The notes under the pieces are model-generated. The model searched no databases. It was not told where the DNA came from and saw only the letters and a list, made by a program, of their open reading frames with translations. Position numbers and translations under genes: made by a program. DNA of 64,000 nucleotides from Agapanthus africanus (taxonomy: Eukaryota > Streptophyta > Magnoliopsida > Asparagales > Amaryllidaceae), in NCBI GenBank assembly GCA_030015575.1, contig JASDDO010000024.1:221422996-221486995 (forward strand), read 5' to 3'. How positions within the stretch are numbered: position 1 is the first letter of the stretch; every line of letters starts with the position of its first letter. Positions 1 through 11,552 of this stretch are shown here, in pieces.

Positions 1-400
1 TTGTTGCAGAAATGACTTCCATTGTCGCTAATGATCGCTCGGGGGTGCCCAAATCGGGAGAAAATGTTTTCTTTAAGGAACCTAACGACAACCTTGTTGT
101 CGTTGGTCCGGCTGGGCACAGCCTCGACCCATTTAGAGACGTAATCAATAGCGAGAAGGATGTACAAGTTCCCAAAAGAGCTGGGAAACGGCCCCATGAA
201 ATCTATCCCCCAAACATCGAAAATCTCCACAACCAAGATCGGTTGGAGCGGCATCTCATTCCTCCGGGATATCCGGCCCATGTGTTGGCATCGGGAGCAA
301 GTCTTGCAATAGTCATGAGCGTCTTTGAAAAGTTGTGGCCAGTAGAAACCACATTGCAAGATCTTCTCAGCTGTCTTTCTGGGGCCAAATGCCCGCCACA
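1..400 (-). pseudogene. integrase N-terminal part (zinc-binding and start of catalytic core)
   Basis: Minus-strand reading shows the HHCC zinc-binding region, with its second half [12 protein letters not shown], then [12 protein letters not shown] with the first catalytic Asp, YVSKWVEA, and IISDNGSHF with the second catalytic Asp, running off the window. The frame differs from the RNase H frame upstream: a small indel near 395-405, just after the CGGH motif, separates them. The family inserts retrotransposon cDNA into the chromosome. The catalytic Glu and C-terminal domain are not visible here. Confidence 0.85.
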
Positions 401-1985
401 CGTTTGATCGTGGCAAAACGACAGCACACTCTTGAATTCCTCGTCAGGGACACACCGACGAATAATCTGGTCGGGACAGTACTTGAACAAATAGGGTTCG
501 TCCCAGTAAAAGTGCTTTACTTGGGATAAGAAGCGAAGTCTGTCCTGACTTGACCATTCAGTCGGTAGTAATCCTGTGGCCAAATAGTTCACAATATCTG
601 CGAACCAGGGTTCGCAAGATACTCTCAAGAGCTGTTCATCCGGGAAAACGTCGTTGATCGGAATTGGAAGCGAAGGCGAAGAAGGAAGTCGTGAGAGATG
701 GTCGGCAACTACATTTTCACATCCTCGTTTGTCCTTAATGACAAGGTCAAACTCTTGAAGCAAGAGGATCCAACGTATTAACCGAGATTTTGCATCTTTC
801 TTCGCAAAAAGATGGCGCAGAGCAGAATGGTCAGTGTAGACAATGACTGGAGAGCCGATAAGGTAGGGCCTGAACTTTTCTAAAGCAAATACAACAGCCA
901 AGAATTCCTTCTCAGTTGTTGTATAATTGAGTTGGGCGTCGTTCAGGGTTCGGCTCGCATAATAGATTACGTGCGGCATCTTGTTGATGTGTTGTCCAAG
1001 GACAGCACCAATGGCAAAGTCGGATGCATCGCATATAATCTCAAATGGGTGCGTCCAGTCAGGTGAAGAAAGAACGGGAGCAGAAGTGAGTGAGCGTTTT
1101 AGTGACTCGAATGCAGTCACACAGCTCGTGTTGAAGTCGAATGGCGTGTCCTTAGCCAGCAAAAGAGTCAAGGGCCTAGCAATCTTGCTAAAGTCCTTGA
1201 TGAACAGTCTATAGAAACCGGCATGGCCAAGGAAGGATCGGATATCCCTGACGCATCGGGGAGGAGGTAGATTGGAAACGACCTCAATCTTTGCTTTGTC
1301 AACCTCTATGCCATTTTGCGAGATGATATGTCCTAAGACAATACCTTCGCGCACCATGAAGTGGCATTTCTCCCAATTCAAAGTGAGATTCTTGTCCTTA
1401 CATCAGGTAAGGACAGCGTCAAGATGCAGCAAACACTCGTTGAAGGAATCGCCGAAAATGGAGAAGTCATCCATGAAAATCTCCAGAAATTTTTCCACCA
1501 TGTCTGAGAAGATTCCCATCATACACCGCTGGAAGGTAGCAGGCGCATTGCATAACCCAAAGGGAATGCGACGATATGCAAACGTGCCGAAAGGACAAGT
1601 GAATGTGGTCTTGTCCTGGTCTTTTTCGGCGATGGGAATTTGATTATAGCCAGAGTAGCCATCAATAAAGCAGTAGTACTCGTGTCCGGCCAATCGTTCA
1701 AGCATTTGGTCAATGAAAGGTAGCGGAAAGTGGTCTTTCCGCGTTGCGGCGTTAAGTTTTCTGTAATCAATGCATACTCGCCACCCAGTTTGGGTGCGAG
1801 TAGGGATTAACTCGTTCGCCTCGTTAGTGATGACCGTGATGCCCGACTTCTTGGGGACAACATGAATGGGGCTAACCCACTGGCTATCAGAGATAGGGTA
1901 AATGATACCACTATCTAAACATTTTACGATCTCCTTCTTCACAGCCTCTTTCATGACTGGATTGAGACGTCTTTGTGGATCCCGG
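395..1985 (-). pseudogene. reverse transcriptase and RNase H of element 1
   Basis: This region copies element RNA into cDNA and degrades the template strand. RT occupies 1403-1985: WRVCIDYRKLN, motif A FIDGYSGYNQI, motif B FGLCNAPATFQRCM and the catalytic motif FMDDFSIFG (both Asp present). An in-frame TGA at 1403-1405 interrupts the frame just after motif C. The same frame resumes with [16 protein letters not shown], then RNase H ([45 protein letters not shown]), and the start of the integrase zinc region ([15 protein letters not shown]). The frame is shifted relative to the protease ORF near 1980-1990. It cannot give one functional polyprotein. Confidence 0.93.
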
Positions 1986-2112
1986 GCTGGTTTGGATCAT
2001 CCATCAGATGAATGTGATGCTCAACGATCAGGGGACTAATCCCCTTGATGTCCGCCATGGACCAGCCAAAAGCTTGCCTGTTGCTGTGCAAGACCGCAAG
2101 AAAGGCTTTCTC

Positions 2113-3639
2113 TTACTCTGGAGCTAGAGAAGCCGAGATGATGACAGGGAGGGTCTCGTTCTCACCTAAGTAAGCGTACTTAAGGTGAGACGGCAAAGGC
2201 TTGAGTTCAAGCGTTGGAGGTGAAACGATTGAAGGCAAGATTGGTGTAAAGGTCTCGAACTCAAAGGATTCCAGCAAAGGTTCAAAACGAGTGTAAGCGA
2301 CCGAGTCGGATGGTTCAGGTAACTCATCCAAAAATTCGAAAGATTCAAACTCGGGTTGTGCGCGGCTAAGATCGTTTGAAAACGTGAAACACTCGTAGTC
2401 GTTGTCGGGCGCAGAAACAGCAGCAGGTTCGAAGAGAAACGCACTAGTGGCGTCAAGATTATCGTGATCAAACAGAAACTCCTTGAATTCACACTCTTCT
2501 GGGGTGATCTCCTGGATCGAGCAGACGTCCAGTATATGAGCATTAGGTTCGGCGGGCTGATTTCCCAACCTAAAAATGTTGAGTTCAATCGTCATGTTTC
2601 CAAAAGAGAGGTTCATCGAACCATTGCGACAATTGATCACAGCATTTGAGGTTGCAAGAAATGGGCGACCGAGTATCACCGGAATTTGATTCCGGGGGTT
2701 AGCTACAGGCTGTGTGTCTAATACAATGAAGTCAACGGGGAATATGAAGTCCCTGAATTTTATTAACACATCCTCTAGCTCACCCCTAGGATGGGTGATC
2801 GATCGGTCGGCCATTTGGAGAGTGCAGTGCGTGGGTTTCAGCTCTCCTACGCCTAATTGCTCGTATACTGAGTACGGAAGCAGGTTAACACTGGCACCAA
2901 GATCTAATAGTGCGCGGTTGATGTTCTTATCCCCAATGGTAATTGAAATCGTAGGACAGCCAGGGTCCTTCCGTTTTTGTGGTAAAGATTGGGTAAGGGC
3001 ATCACTCACAGCACTAGCCAAGAAAACTTTCTTGGGTACCTGAGACTTCCTCTTTTTCGTGCACAAGTCCTTTAAGATTTTCGCGTAGGACGGGACTTGT
3101 TGGACAGCATCTAAAAGAGGAATGTTAATGTTAACCTGCTTAAATAACTCCAGAATCTTCTCCATTTGAGGATTTTGTTTATTAGACCTCAACCGGTTTG
3201 GAAATGGAACATTTTGAAAATTGGTTGAGTCTAATGCTGGAGGAGGAGATTGTGGAGTTGGAACGGATCCCAGAACAGGTGTTTTCATGGAGTGAGAAGT
3301 GGGTCCGTTCAGAGCAGAAGAAGAGGAAGGAGAGCCTTGTGAAGAACGGAGAATAGGCTCAGAAGACGAAGAAGAAGAAGAAGCAGCGGTCGGGGTGCCA
3401 TCGTTGATCCGTTTGCCAATATTGTTTTGCAGCATCCTTCCCGATCTCAGTGTGGTCACGGCACTCACATTATGGTTTTGTTGTTCAAGAGCAACATGTG
3501 CATTATGTGGGTGGCCGGGATTTAGGAGTGGCTGGGACGGGAGCTTCCCCTTTTCTCGCTCGCTTAAGGCCGCATTCAGCTGTGCAATCTGGGCCTCGAT
3601 GGTTTTGATGCTTTTCCCGTGAGTGGCAGTGTGTTGCAC
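2113..3639 (-). pseudogene. retropepsin-like aspartic protease and PR-RT linker of element 1
   Basis: A 508-residue ORF. The N-terminal third is Ser/Pro-rich with a helix (SIKTIEAQIAQLNAALSER) joining gag to protease. The protease core has ALLDLGASVNLLP, where DLGA is the catalytic triad with Leu in the middle, as is common in this plant branch, then QMADRSITHPRGELEDVLI and VILGRPFLATSNA, the conserved C-terminal flap region. An acidic linker follows, ending at a TAA at 2113 within the motif that precedes RT (SLAPE). It would cleave the gag-pol polyprotein. The frame connects upstream only through stops at 3919-3921 and 4009-4011. Confidence 0.9.
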
Positions 3640-5183
3640 TAAGGACTGAATGGAAGACTGGATGTTTGCGGTGGATTGTGTCGATTGTTTAACGAACGTC
3701 TCCAGACTTCGTTCGAGCGAGGAAACCGTATCGTTGTTTGACGGAACAAAGTTGTTTGGTGGAAAAGAATTGTTGGGTGCAAAGTTGTTCGTCTGATTTT
3801 GGAAAGGTTGGGGTTGGAAGGGCTGCTGAAATTGCTGTTGAGTTTGTTGTTGCGCTTGTTGTTGCGGTGGAGGGGCCCTTTGGAAATTGTTGCCTTGGAA
3901 TTGATTCTGATTCTGATTTCAGGCGAAATTGGGGTGGTTCCTCCAACCGGGATTGTAGGTGGAAGAGTATGGATCATTCCTCGGTCTTTGCTGGAATACA
4001 GCATTAACCTAATCCTGTCCTTGCGATGGTGGATTGTAAGGACACTCTTCGGTCAAGTGAGAAGGATCGGAACAACAAGCGCAAATGGTACGAAGGGGGA
4101 GAACAGGAGCAGGAGAAGAAAATTTGCTCTCTATCCTTCAAGCTTTCTTGTTATTGCAGCCATTTCAGCTTTCATCGCAATAGAGACATCAAGTTGGTGA
4201 ATTCCTACCCTAGACTGACTGGTAGAAGTGGAGGTAGAAGAAGAAGAAGTCGGTCTGGTGCTCTCCCATTGTAGTGTTTGCTCCGCAAGGTCGTCAAAGA
4301 ATTGCCACGCTTCCTCGTCAGATTTTGATAGGAAGTGGCCCTGACAGATGGTTTCCAACAACTGCTTCGTTGCTGGGTTCAGGCCCTCGTATAAGGTTTG
4401 GCAAAGTTGCCATTTCTCTATACCGTGGTGAGGACACTGAACAAGAAGGTCTTTGTACCGGTCAAAGCACTTCCAGAAGGGTTCAGAAGGAAGCTGAGAG
4501 AATTGGTTGATTTCATTGCGAATCCTTGCGGTTTTATGATTCGGATAGAATTCTTTTAGAAACGCTTTAACAAACTCGTCCCAACTGGTTATGGAGTGGG
4601 AAGCGGTGCTATACAGCCATTTTTCAGCAAGATCGCATAAAGTGAACGGAATGACCCGTAGACGTATAGCATCGTCCGACAGTTGGGTGGTTTTCATCAT
4701 GGCACAGACGTTTTGAAATTTATTGATGAAGATATAGGCATCTTCAGATTCAAGCCCATGAAATCGTGGAAGCATGTTGATGAAGTGGGGCTTAATTTCA
4801 AAATTATCCCCATTGGCCGGTGGAAGAGAAAGGCAGGTGGGAAGTGCAGAACGAGTGGGATAGAAACGATCCTGGAGCGCGATTCGCTGCGGCGCTACAA
4901 CAAGCGGTGGTGGTGGGTTATTGGTCTCCGTAGGAGGTGGAGCCAATCCAGGGGTAGTCAAAGAGATGTTCGGATTAAATCCTGACATCGTGGAAGAAGA
5001 GGTTGGTGAAGGTGAAGGCGAAGATGTATGAACAGAATTCCGGTCAACGTCGGAGTTGGCCGGCAAAGGTAAGGGTGAAAGAGGAGTGGATGGAGTATCG
5101 ACGTCTGAGTCGATCGCGTAGTCGGTAGCGACTAACGTAACGCGGACTAGACGGGCGCTAGTGTCCCGAGTCCAAGCGGACAT
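3640..5183 (-). pseudogene. gag of element 1 with CCHC-type zinc knuckle
   Basis: ATG at 5183. A 350-residue ORF (to 4131) carries the plant retrotransposon gag domain: NFEIKPHFINMLPRFHGL, DDAIRLRVIPFTLCDLAEKWLY, SWDEFVKAFLKEFYPNHKTA and CQTLYEGLNPATKQLLETI. After a frameshift near 4135, the knuckle CX2CX4HX4C is readable (CACCSDPSHLTEEC, about 4045-4085). TAG at 4009-4011 and TGA at 3919-3921 follow, then a Gln/Asn-rich stretch leading to the protease ORF. Gag packages element RNA. The first 110 residues are low complexity (Ser/Pro/Thr). Confidence 0.9.
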
Positions 5184-6406
5184 ACACTAAACGAGTTTAG
5201 TATAGTCAAAGCGGAGAAGGTGAGGGTAAGAAAACGTCAATGGAGAAAACAATGGGTGGTGGGTGAAAAATGGATTTGGCGACAAAAGGGCAAGTTTTTA
5301 TAAAAGTTTTTGATTATTTTCCTTTTTTTTGTTTTTTTTTAGAAAGATCTTTACAGAAATATGTATGGACTTACGGTTTTAAGCAATCACAAATAAGATA
5401 TGCACAATCTCACCTAGATCTAGGGTCACCTAGGTCTACTAGACCTGCTCCTAACTGTTCCAGAGGGTTAGAAAAAGGACCTCAAACCGCCTCTTCTCCG
5501 TCTAATGCGGCCAGATAAGTGCCAGGTAAGTGGGAGGTTATCCAACGCTTTCGCGAAGTTCCTTAATTAAATAACCACTTTCCTTCGTCACACTTGCCTA
5601 GGCACCGCAAAAGTCAGATAGGATAAACGGCCGATGCCTGTAACTAGTCCTCTGTCCTATTGAGCGCGAAGTCCTTAGGGCAGAGTCTAGTATTTTTTAA
5701 TTTAACATTGGTCAATGCATATGCTTTTTGTGATTTCTGGGGTCCTGGGAAGGGTGATGAAATCCCCACCCAATCTGAATTGGTTTCAAGCCCCTTAAGT
5801 CCGTATTAATGAATGCAAAGCGATAACAAATCAACTGCAAACAATTTTTATTTTTAGCTCGGCGCAAAGAATCCTGCACAAGAACAGTTTATTGGAAGTG
5901 GGAAGAGAGTTTGCGCAAAGAATACTGCAGAAAACAAAATTTATTGGAGTCCAGAGGAGTGGGGAGAAGAAAAGAAGGACTCACAGTGATTTTGGAACCC
6001 TGAATCCACCAAGTGGCCGCGGATCCGAGGCCTAAGCTTCCTTATGCCGCGGAACCGCGGCAATATGGTGGGATTGGGACATCAATTTTTTTGTGTGTGC
6101 TTCTGTGGTTGTCCTCTGCTTGTCTGGATTTGCTGAATCTTGATTTGCTTACTGTATATGCTCCAGATTTTTACAGTAGACCGTTTGCTTCGTTTTGTCC
6201 GTCGCGGTGTAGCCGTGAAATGTGGGTCTATCTTCCCACGTCTTTGGCACTGAACTTGAACTCCGTATTATCCTGCACACTTGCACAAAAACTAATCAAA
6301 AATAACAAGATGATTTTTTTACAAAGTATATTTTTTTGTTTTGTTTTTCGGTTGTTTTTATATTCACAAGTTATCCCGAAATTACACAAAGAAATAAACT
6401 ACCGTC
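5184..6406 (-). other. untranslated leader of element 1
   Basis: No convincing ORF. Bases 5380-5790 match the leaders of element 2 (10640-11080) and element 3 (60960-61340, opposite strand): shared words include the CACCTAGGTC block, the CACTTACCTGGC block and GGGGATTTCATCACCCTTCC on the element strand. A GC-rich foldback module lies at 6015-6061. Confidence 0.8.
6015..6061. repeat. GC-rich foldback module in leader of element 1
   Basis: CCGCGGATCCGAGG (6017-6030) and CCGCGGAACCGCGG (6047-6060), separated by a spacer that resembles the spacer of the LTR module (CCTAAGC...). The element therefore carries the module twice, once in U3 and once about 360 bp inside the primer site. Confidence 0.8.
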
Positions 6407-6424
6407 TCCCCGGCAACGGCGCCA
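6407..6424 (-). other. primer-binding site, tRNA-Asp type
   Basis: On the minus strand the 18 bases TGGCGCCGTTGCCGGGGA are complementary to the 3' end of plant tRNA-Asp(GTC). They sit six bases (ATCAAA) after the 5' LTR, the spacing also seen in elements 2 and 3. Confidence 0.9.
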
Positions 6425-7393
6425 TTTGATTGTTAGGGATTATGCGTGTTCAAGTTTTAGTTAAATACCGCAATCAAGACGGTTTCGCTTGTAGCTAGCC
6501 GGTTGAGTACGGGTCGTCCGCAGGGAGATGGGAATCTTTTTCTATGTGCTTTAACGAGTTAAGTCCAGTTTTCCAGATTTTGTTTGTGATTAACTAAGTG
6601 TTAAAATGATATGTAAAGAGAGCTTGTTAGGGTTAGGATTAGGTTAGTTTGAATTAGGAGTCTCCCACTTCTTTCGTTACCACTCTTAATATCGGTGTTA
6701 CGGTAATCGGCAACAACGGGGATTAGCACGACTAGGAAGAAACTTGCGAGTATAAGCTAGGCTTTCCAACGCATAAGTTCTTCCTTTTGGTGCTTGTCCG
6801 TCCGTTCTTGGCTCTTAGCCATAACCTCCGGTTAATTCAACCACAACCGGTCTCACTACGGAATCACCGCTATCATGTAGGATAGGATGCCGTAAGGAGC
6901 GGATTGTGGTTCAATTAACGGGAGTCGATTTTAAGATGTTGGGCAAGGAAAGAGTGAGAGAGATTTCCTTCTCTCAAACTTCCCTTATCCTACCCTAACA
7001 AGTATGAAACTACTCACACAACATAATGAAAAGAAAAACAAAAGAGGAAGATAGAAAGAAGGAGATTAGAAGATAACAACTAGCTATTTGTGACCTCACC
7101 TTGGTAAGGATCAAGCGTAAGCATCATGGTTGTTTTAATGATAAAGGAAAAGAGAAGAGAAAGAAACAACAAGAAATAACAACAACTAAGTTAACAAATT
7201 AAAATTACAAGCAATTATAAAGGAACAAGACAAGATATAATAGCAAAATGAACTTCTTTATTCACCATTCTTCACTCACAAAAGCTCACTACAAGTTTTA
7301 ATGGAGAAGAGATGAGAAGAGGAAGAAGAACAAGTATTCTAAAACCTAGAAAAAATACAAGATTATGCACCCCTTGGTTTCACAAGTTCTGGA

Positions 7394-7403
7394 CTATTTA
7401 TAG
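7394..7403 (-). promoter_or_regulatory. TATA box of LTR 1
   Basis: CTATAAATAG on the minus strand inside the LTR, at the position expected for the U3/R border. LTR 2 and LTR 3 have TATA boxes at equivalent places, which supports function. Confidence 0.75.
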
Positions 7404-7484
7404 GCAGGAAACTGAAAATCTAGGGCAACATTCTGGACCACATCAAAAAGACCAAAACACCCCTAAAATTTTATCTTCTGAGGA

Positions 7485-7540
7485 GGCCGTACGGCCGTGG
7501 TTCCGCGGCCTAAGCATGCTTAGGCCGCGGTTCCGCGGCC
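7485..7540. repeat. GC-rich foldback module in LTR 1 promoter
   Basis: Two copies of a CCGCGGTTCCGCGG-type 14-mer (7495-7508, with one T variant, and 7525-7538) flank a 16-bp palindrome. Together 7503-7530 is a perfect 28-bp palindrome. It lies about 90-140 bp upstream of the TATA box, as in LTRs 2 and 3. Confidence 0.85.
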
Positions 7541-7929
7541 ATATTGGAGACTTAGGTCACCAAAAAAGGTGACTTGCCCTGGTTTGTAGTGCCCTTTACT
7601 CTGGTATATATATTTTTTCATATTTTCTTCACGATTTTTCCAGAATTTCTGTTGAGGAAAAGGTGATTTGATGTGGACTTTTTGTCATGATTTCCTCGAG
7701 CTCCGCGTAGATTTTTTGGATCTTGTGTTGCCATTGAGCCTTGTGCATGAAGGTGATAATTGATTTGACATTTTATCTCTTAAACTGGTGTGTGGCAACA
7801 GACGGATAAAGAGCGGAGACCCGTGTTTTATCTGTGGTTGGCAGGAACCCGGATTTTGTCGTGTTTTTCCATGGATTTCACCGTTTAGAGCCGAGAACCT
7901 GTATCCTGCAATTGACTAGCAAACACGGC

Positions 7930-9207
7930 TCAAGAGTACCTACCGATATGCAATGTGATAAAAATTGGGCGGTATGAAAATGCGAAAATCTGATATGAAC
8001 AGTCGTCGAGATCATTATAGCAAAGTTCCTCAACTTCGCAGCTGTCGGAAGTTATCTCGTTGATAGAACATACATCTATCAGATGAGCAGAAGGTTCAGA
8101 TGGTTGACTTCCTAACTTGTAAATATTAAGCTCAATTTTCATCTTCTCGAAGGATAAGTTCATAGAATCGTTACGACAATTAATTAAAGCGTTGGAAGTT
8201 GCTAGAAAAGGTCGACCTAGTATCACCGGGATTTGGTTTTGTGGGTTCTCAATAGGCTGTGTATCTAAAACAATAAAATCCACAGGGAATATAAATTCCC
8301 CGACTTTGATTAATACGTCCTCTAGCTCACCCCTAGGTTGGGTGATAGATCGATCAGCCATTTGGAGAGTGCATTATGCGGGTTTCAACTCTCCAATGCC
8401 TAGCTGCTCATAAATAGAATACGGGAGCAAGTTAACACTAGCGCCTAGGTCAAGTAGAGAAAAATTTATGCTTTTACCCCCGATAGTTATAGATATTGTA
8501 GGACAACCGGGGTCCTTATGCTTCTTAGGCAATTGTTGGGTAAAAGTTGTGCTCACGTTGCTCGTTAAGAATACCCTTTTTGGCACTTGAGTTTTCCTCT
8601 TCCTAGTGCACAATTCCTTAAGGATTTTCGCATAAGACGGAACTTGTTGAATAGAATCTAGGAGAGGAATATTTATGTTAACTTTCTTAAACATTTCTAC
8701 AATCTTCTTCATTTGGGGACTTGGTCTGTTGCCCCTTAACCTGTTTGGATAAGAAACTTTATCAATAAGGGTTTGGTCCACCATTTGTGGAGAAGTTTGT
8801 GGGGATGGAATCAATCCCAGAATTGGAGTTGGGATAGTTTTAGGTAGACTTGAGGAAGTGGGCGGAGGGTTCAAGCCTAGTGGAAAACGAAGAATAGGCT
8901 CGGAAGAAGTTGTTGGACTAGACGAAGTAGGAGAAGAAGTAGAAACCGGGGTATCATCAACATCAACATGTTCACCCACTTGGTTGTTCAACACTTTTCC
9001 CGATCTCAACGTGGTTACGACACTCGCATTATAACTTTGTGAGTGGCCATGATTCGATATAGATTGAGATGGAAGTTTCCTTTTTTCTCTCGCACTCATC
9101 GTGGCATTTAACTGTGCAAGTTGTGCTTCTATCGATTTTATACTTTCACTGTGGGAGGCGATGTTCTGTGTTAACATTTGGATAGAAGACGATAAAGTAT
9201 CCGTCAT
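7930..9207 (-). pseudogene. aspartic protease region of element 2
   Basis: Two ORFs in one frame (8374-9207 and 7930-8361) split by a TAA just after GIGELKPA. Motifs match element 1: SLLDLGASVNLLPYS, then QMADRSITQPRGELEDV and VILGRPFLATSNALINCRN. The N-terminal part has the SIKSIEAQLAQLNATMSAREK helix. The final residues are replaced by LTR 1 sequence. Confidence 0.9.
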
Positions 9208-9435
9208 TCACATGAAATGTTTAATAAATGTATCCACGTTTCGTTCGAGTACGGAGAGTTTTTCGGTACCAACCGTTTGGAAAGAATCATTAATCAGTGC
9301 ATAATTGTTGGCTAGATTTTGAAAAGTTTGCGATTGAAAGAGGTGCTGACTCTGTGGTGGTGGTTGTTGTTGTTGTGGAGGAGGTTTTTGATAATTTCTT
9401 GGGGATTGGTTTTCATTTTGAGTTTGGTTTTGGTT

Positions 9436-10563
9436 CTAAGCAAAATTAGGATGATTCCTCCATCCTTGATTGTATGTGGAAGAATAAGGATCATTCCTAG
9501 GTCGTTGGTGAAAAGCTGCATTAGTTTGTTCTTGACCTTGAAATGGAGGATTCAAAGGACATTCTTCCATCAAATGTAATGGGTCGGAACAACAACCACA
9601 CACGGTTTTGGGGAGCATAACTTGGTTTAGGGAGGTTGATGAAAATTTGTTCTCCATAGTTTCGAGTTTTCTTTGTATCACGGCCATTCGACTTTCATTG
9701 TGATGGAAATATCGAGCTGATGGATACCTCCCCTAGACGATGTTGGTCTAACGCTTTCCTACTGCAAAGTTTGTTCGGCGAGATCTTCCAGAAATTGCCA
9801 AGCTTCACCAATGTCTTTAGACAGGAAATGACATTGACAAATGGTTTCAAGCATCTTTTTTGTTGCTGGATTAATACCCTCATATATAATGCGGCAAAGG
9901 TCCTATCTATTGATTCTGTGATGATGGCATTGTAGAAGAAGATCCTTAAACCATTCAAAACATTTCCAAAATGGTTCATTGGGAAGCTGGGTAAACTGGT
10001 TGATCTCGCTCCGAACACGGGCGGTCTTATGATTTGGATAAAATTTCTTAAGGAATGCTACAACGAATTCATCCCATTTGGCAATAGAATATGCGGCAGT
10101 GTTATAAAGCCATTTTTTTGCTAGGTTGCACAAAGTAAAAGGGAGAAGACGTAATCTCATTGCATCCACATAAAGTTAGTGACGTGCCCATCATTGTACA
10201 TACATTTTCGAATTTGTTTATAAAAACGTATGCGTCTTCGGATTCAAGCTCATGAAATTTGGGCAACAGTTTGATGAAGTGGGGTTTAATTTCAAAATTA
10301 TCCCTATTGGCAGGTGGAATAGATAGATAAGTAGGAAGGGGTCCATGAATAAGGTAGCATCTTTCTTGGAGAGAGATGTGTGGTAGATTCTGCACACCTA
10401 TGGATGGTGGCAGGGTGGTATTATGAAAATCTGATGGAAAATCGTCCATCTCGGTCGATGTGGTGGGTGGAGGGAAAAAAGAAGATGAAGAAATAACGAC
10501 TTTGTAGTCGATAGCAGAAACGCGGATAAGACGGGCACTAGAATCCCATGTCCAGCCGAGCAT
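9436..10563 (-). pseudogene. gag of element 2, broken by frameshifts
   Basis: Starts at ATG 10563 (MLGWTWDSSARLIRVS, matching the start of element 1 gag). The gag domain is split across frames: NFEIKPHFIKLLPKFHELESEDAYVFINKF (10102-10563), then after an indel near 10165 LPFTLCNLAKKWLY and FLKKFYPNHKTARVRSEINQF (9903-10169), then another shift near 9905. The zinc knuckle CGCCSDPLHLMEEC is in the 9436-9687 segment, which ends at TAG 9436-9438 at the same homologous residue as the TGA in element 1. Confidence 0.88.
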
Positions 10564-11528
10564 GCACTAATCCGGTTAAGTGCAAGTAGCAGCGTGTGTG
10601 AGAATGAATTAAGAAGGTTTGTTTTGAAAAAAGTCGGATTTAAGGCAATCACAAAAAAATGCACAAACAACCCTAGAACTAAGGACACCTAGGTCAAGCA
10701 CTAGACCGCTCCTAGACTTCCAAAGGACAAGCCGTAAGATCAATCCTCTACCACCTCTTTATCACTCTTGTGGCCAGGTGAGCGCCAGGTAAGTGGGAGA
10801 TATCCTCTATACGAATCACCGAAAATAGCGAGCATAATTAAGTAACCACTTGCCTTAGTCACACTTGCCTAGACACCATAAAAGAAATGCGGATAAGCGA
10901 TAGATTACCCATGACCCGTCTCTGTCCTAATTGAGCGCGATGGTACTTAGAGTCTTAATCTTGATATTTTTTAATTAATGTAGGGTTATGCGGATGCTCG
11001 TTTTGTGATTTGTGGGGCCTAAGAAGGGTGATGAAATCCCCACCTAATTTGAATTTGGGTTTATTGTCCCTTAAAGTCCGTTTTAAAATATGCACAACCA
11101 AATCGAAAATCAAGACTCGCAAAAATATTTTTGAACGGCTATATTTTGCAAAGAATCCTGCAGAAAATCAAATTATTGGATTTCTATAGGAGAGAGAAGA
11201 ATATGAAGAAGATACCAGAGAAATTTGGGGGCACAACTCCCCAGAACCGCCACGGTTCTGCAGCCAAAAGCACGATTATGCCGCGGTTCCGCCGTATGAA
11301 TGAAGGTTCTTTGTTTAATATTTTCTACAGTGCCTTCCTAGCTCCTCTAGACCTCTCTGAAAGTCTTTGAATCTTGATTTCCTCGCTCTAGTGTCTCCAG
11401 TCCCTCGCAAAAATTCGCACAATAATCGTTAAATATGCAAGATGCGGTTTTGTTTTATTTTTATAACGTATTTTTATGGTTCGGATAAGAATTCAACCCG
11501 AATAGTAAGAAAAAAAATTACGCACGTA
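10564..11528 (-). other. untranslated leader of element 2
   Basis: No supported ORF. 10640-11080 is the leader block shared with elements 1 and 3. A degraded GC-rich module is at 11244-11294 (CCGCGGTTCCGCCG preserved at 11281-11294). Confidence 0.75.
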
Positions 11529-11546
11529 TCCCAGGCAACGACGCCA
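11529..11546 (-). other. degenerate tRNA-Asp primer-binding site
   Basis: Plus strand TCCCAGGCAACGACGCCA differs at two positions from the intact site in element 1. The six-base ATCAAA spacer to the LTR is kept. Confidence 0.8.
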
Positions 11547-11552
11547 TTTGAT

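Larger units (their letters stand above)
1..7925 (-). mobile_element. Ty3/gypsy element 1 (Athila-like), 5' LTR to integrase, truncated by window edge
   Basis: A minus-strand LTR retrotransposon read right to left: 5' LTR (6431-7925), tRNA-Asp primer site (6407-6424), leader (5184-6406), gag with a zinc knuckle (about 3900-5183), aspartic protease (2113-3639), reverse transcriptase and RNase H (about 395-1985) and the start of integrase (1-about 400). The gag-PR-RT-RH-IN order defines Ty3/gypsy. The tRNA-Asp primer and gag style suggest the Athila branch, which is inference. The 3' LTR lies off the left edge. It is inserted in the protease-to-RT linker of element 2, whose sequence resumes at 7926. 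Several frameshifts and stops make it non-autonomous. Confidence 0.9.
6431..7925 (-). mobile_element. 5' LTR of element 1
   Basis: 1495 bp with TG...CA ends: on the plus strand TGTTAGGG at 6431 and ...CAAACA ending at 7925. The boundary is supported by the primer site on one side and by element 2 protease sequence resuming at 7926. The length agrees with LTR 2 (1499 bp). It contains a TATA box and, upstream of it, a GC-rich foldback module at 7485-7540. Confidence 0.88.

Noticed and set aside
12..407. 131-codon plus-strand ORF at the left edge
   Set aside because: It is the antisense shadow of the integrase coding region on the minus strand.
3299..4274. Several plus-strand ORFs rich in Glu/Arg/Ser
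   Set aside because: Antisense to gag and its Gln/Pro-rich linker; the composition is produced by the low-complexity coding strand.
6407..6424. partial tRNA gene
   Set aside because: Only the 3' 18 bases of tRNA-Asp complement are present, directly beside an LTR. This is a primer-binding site; likewise the TGGTATCAGAGCC sites for tRNA-Met.
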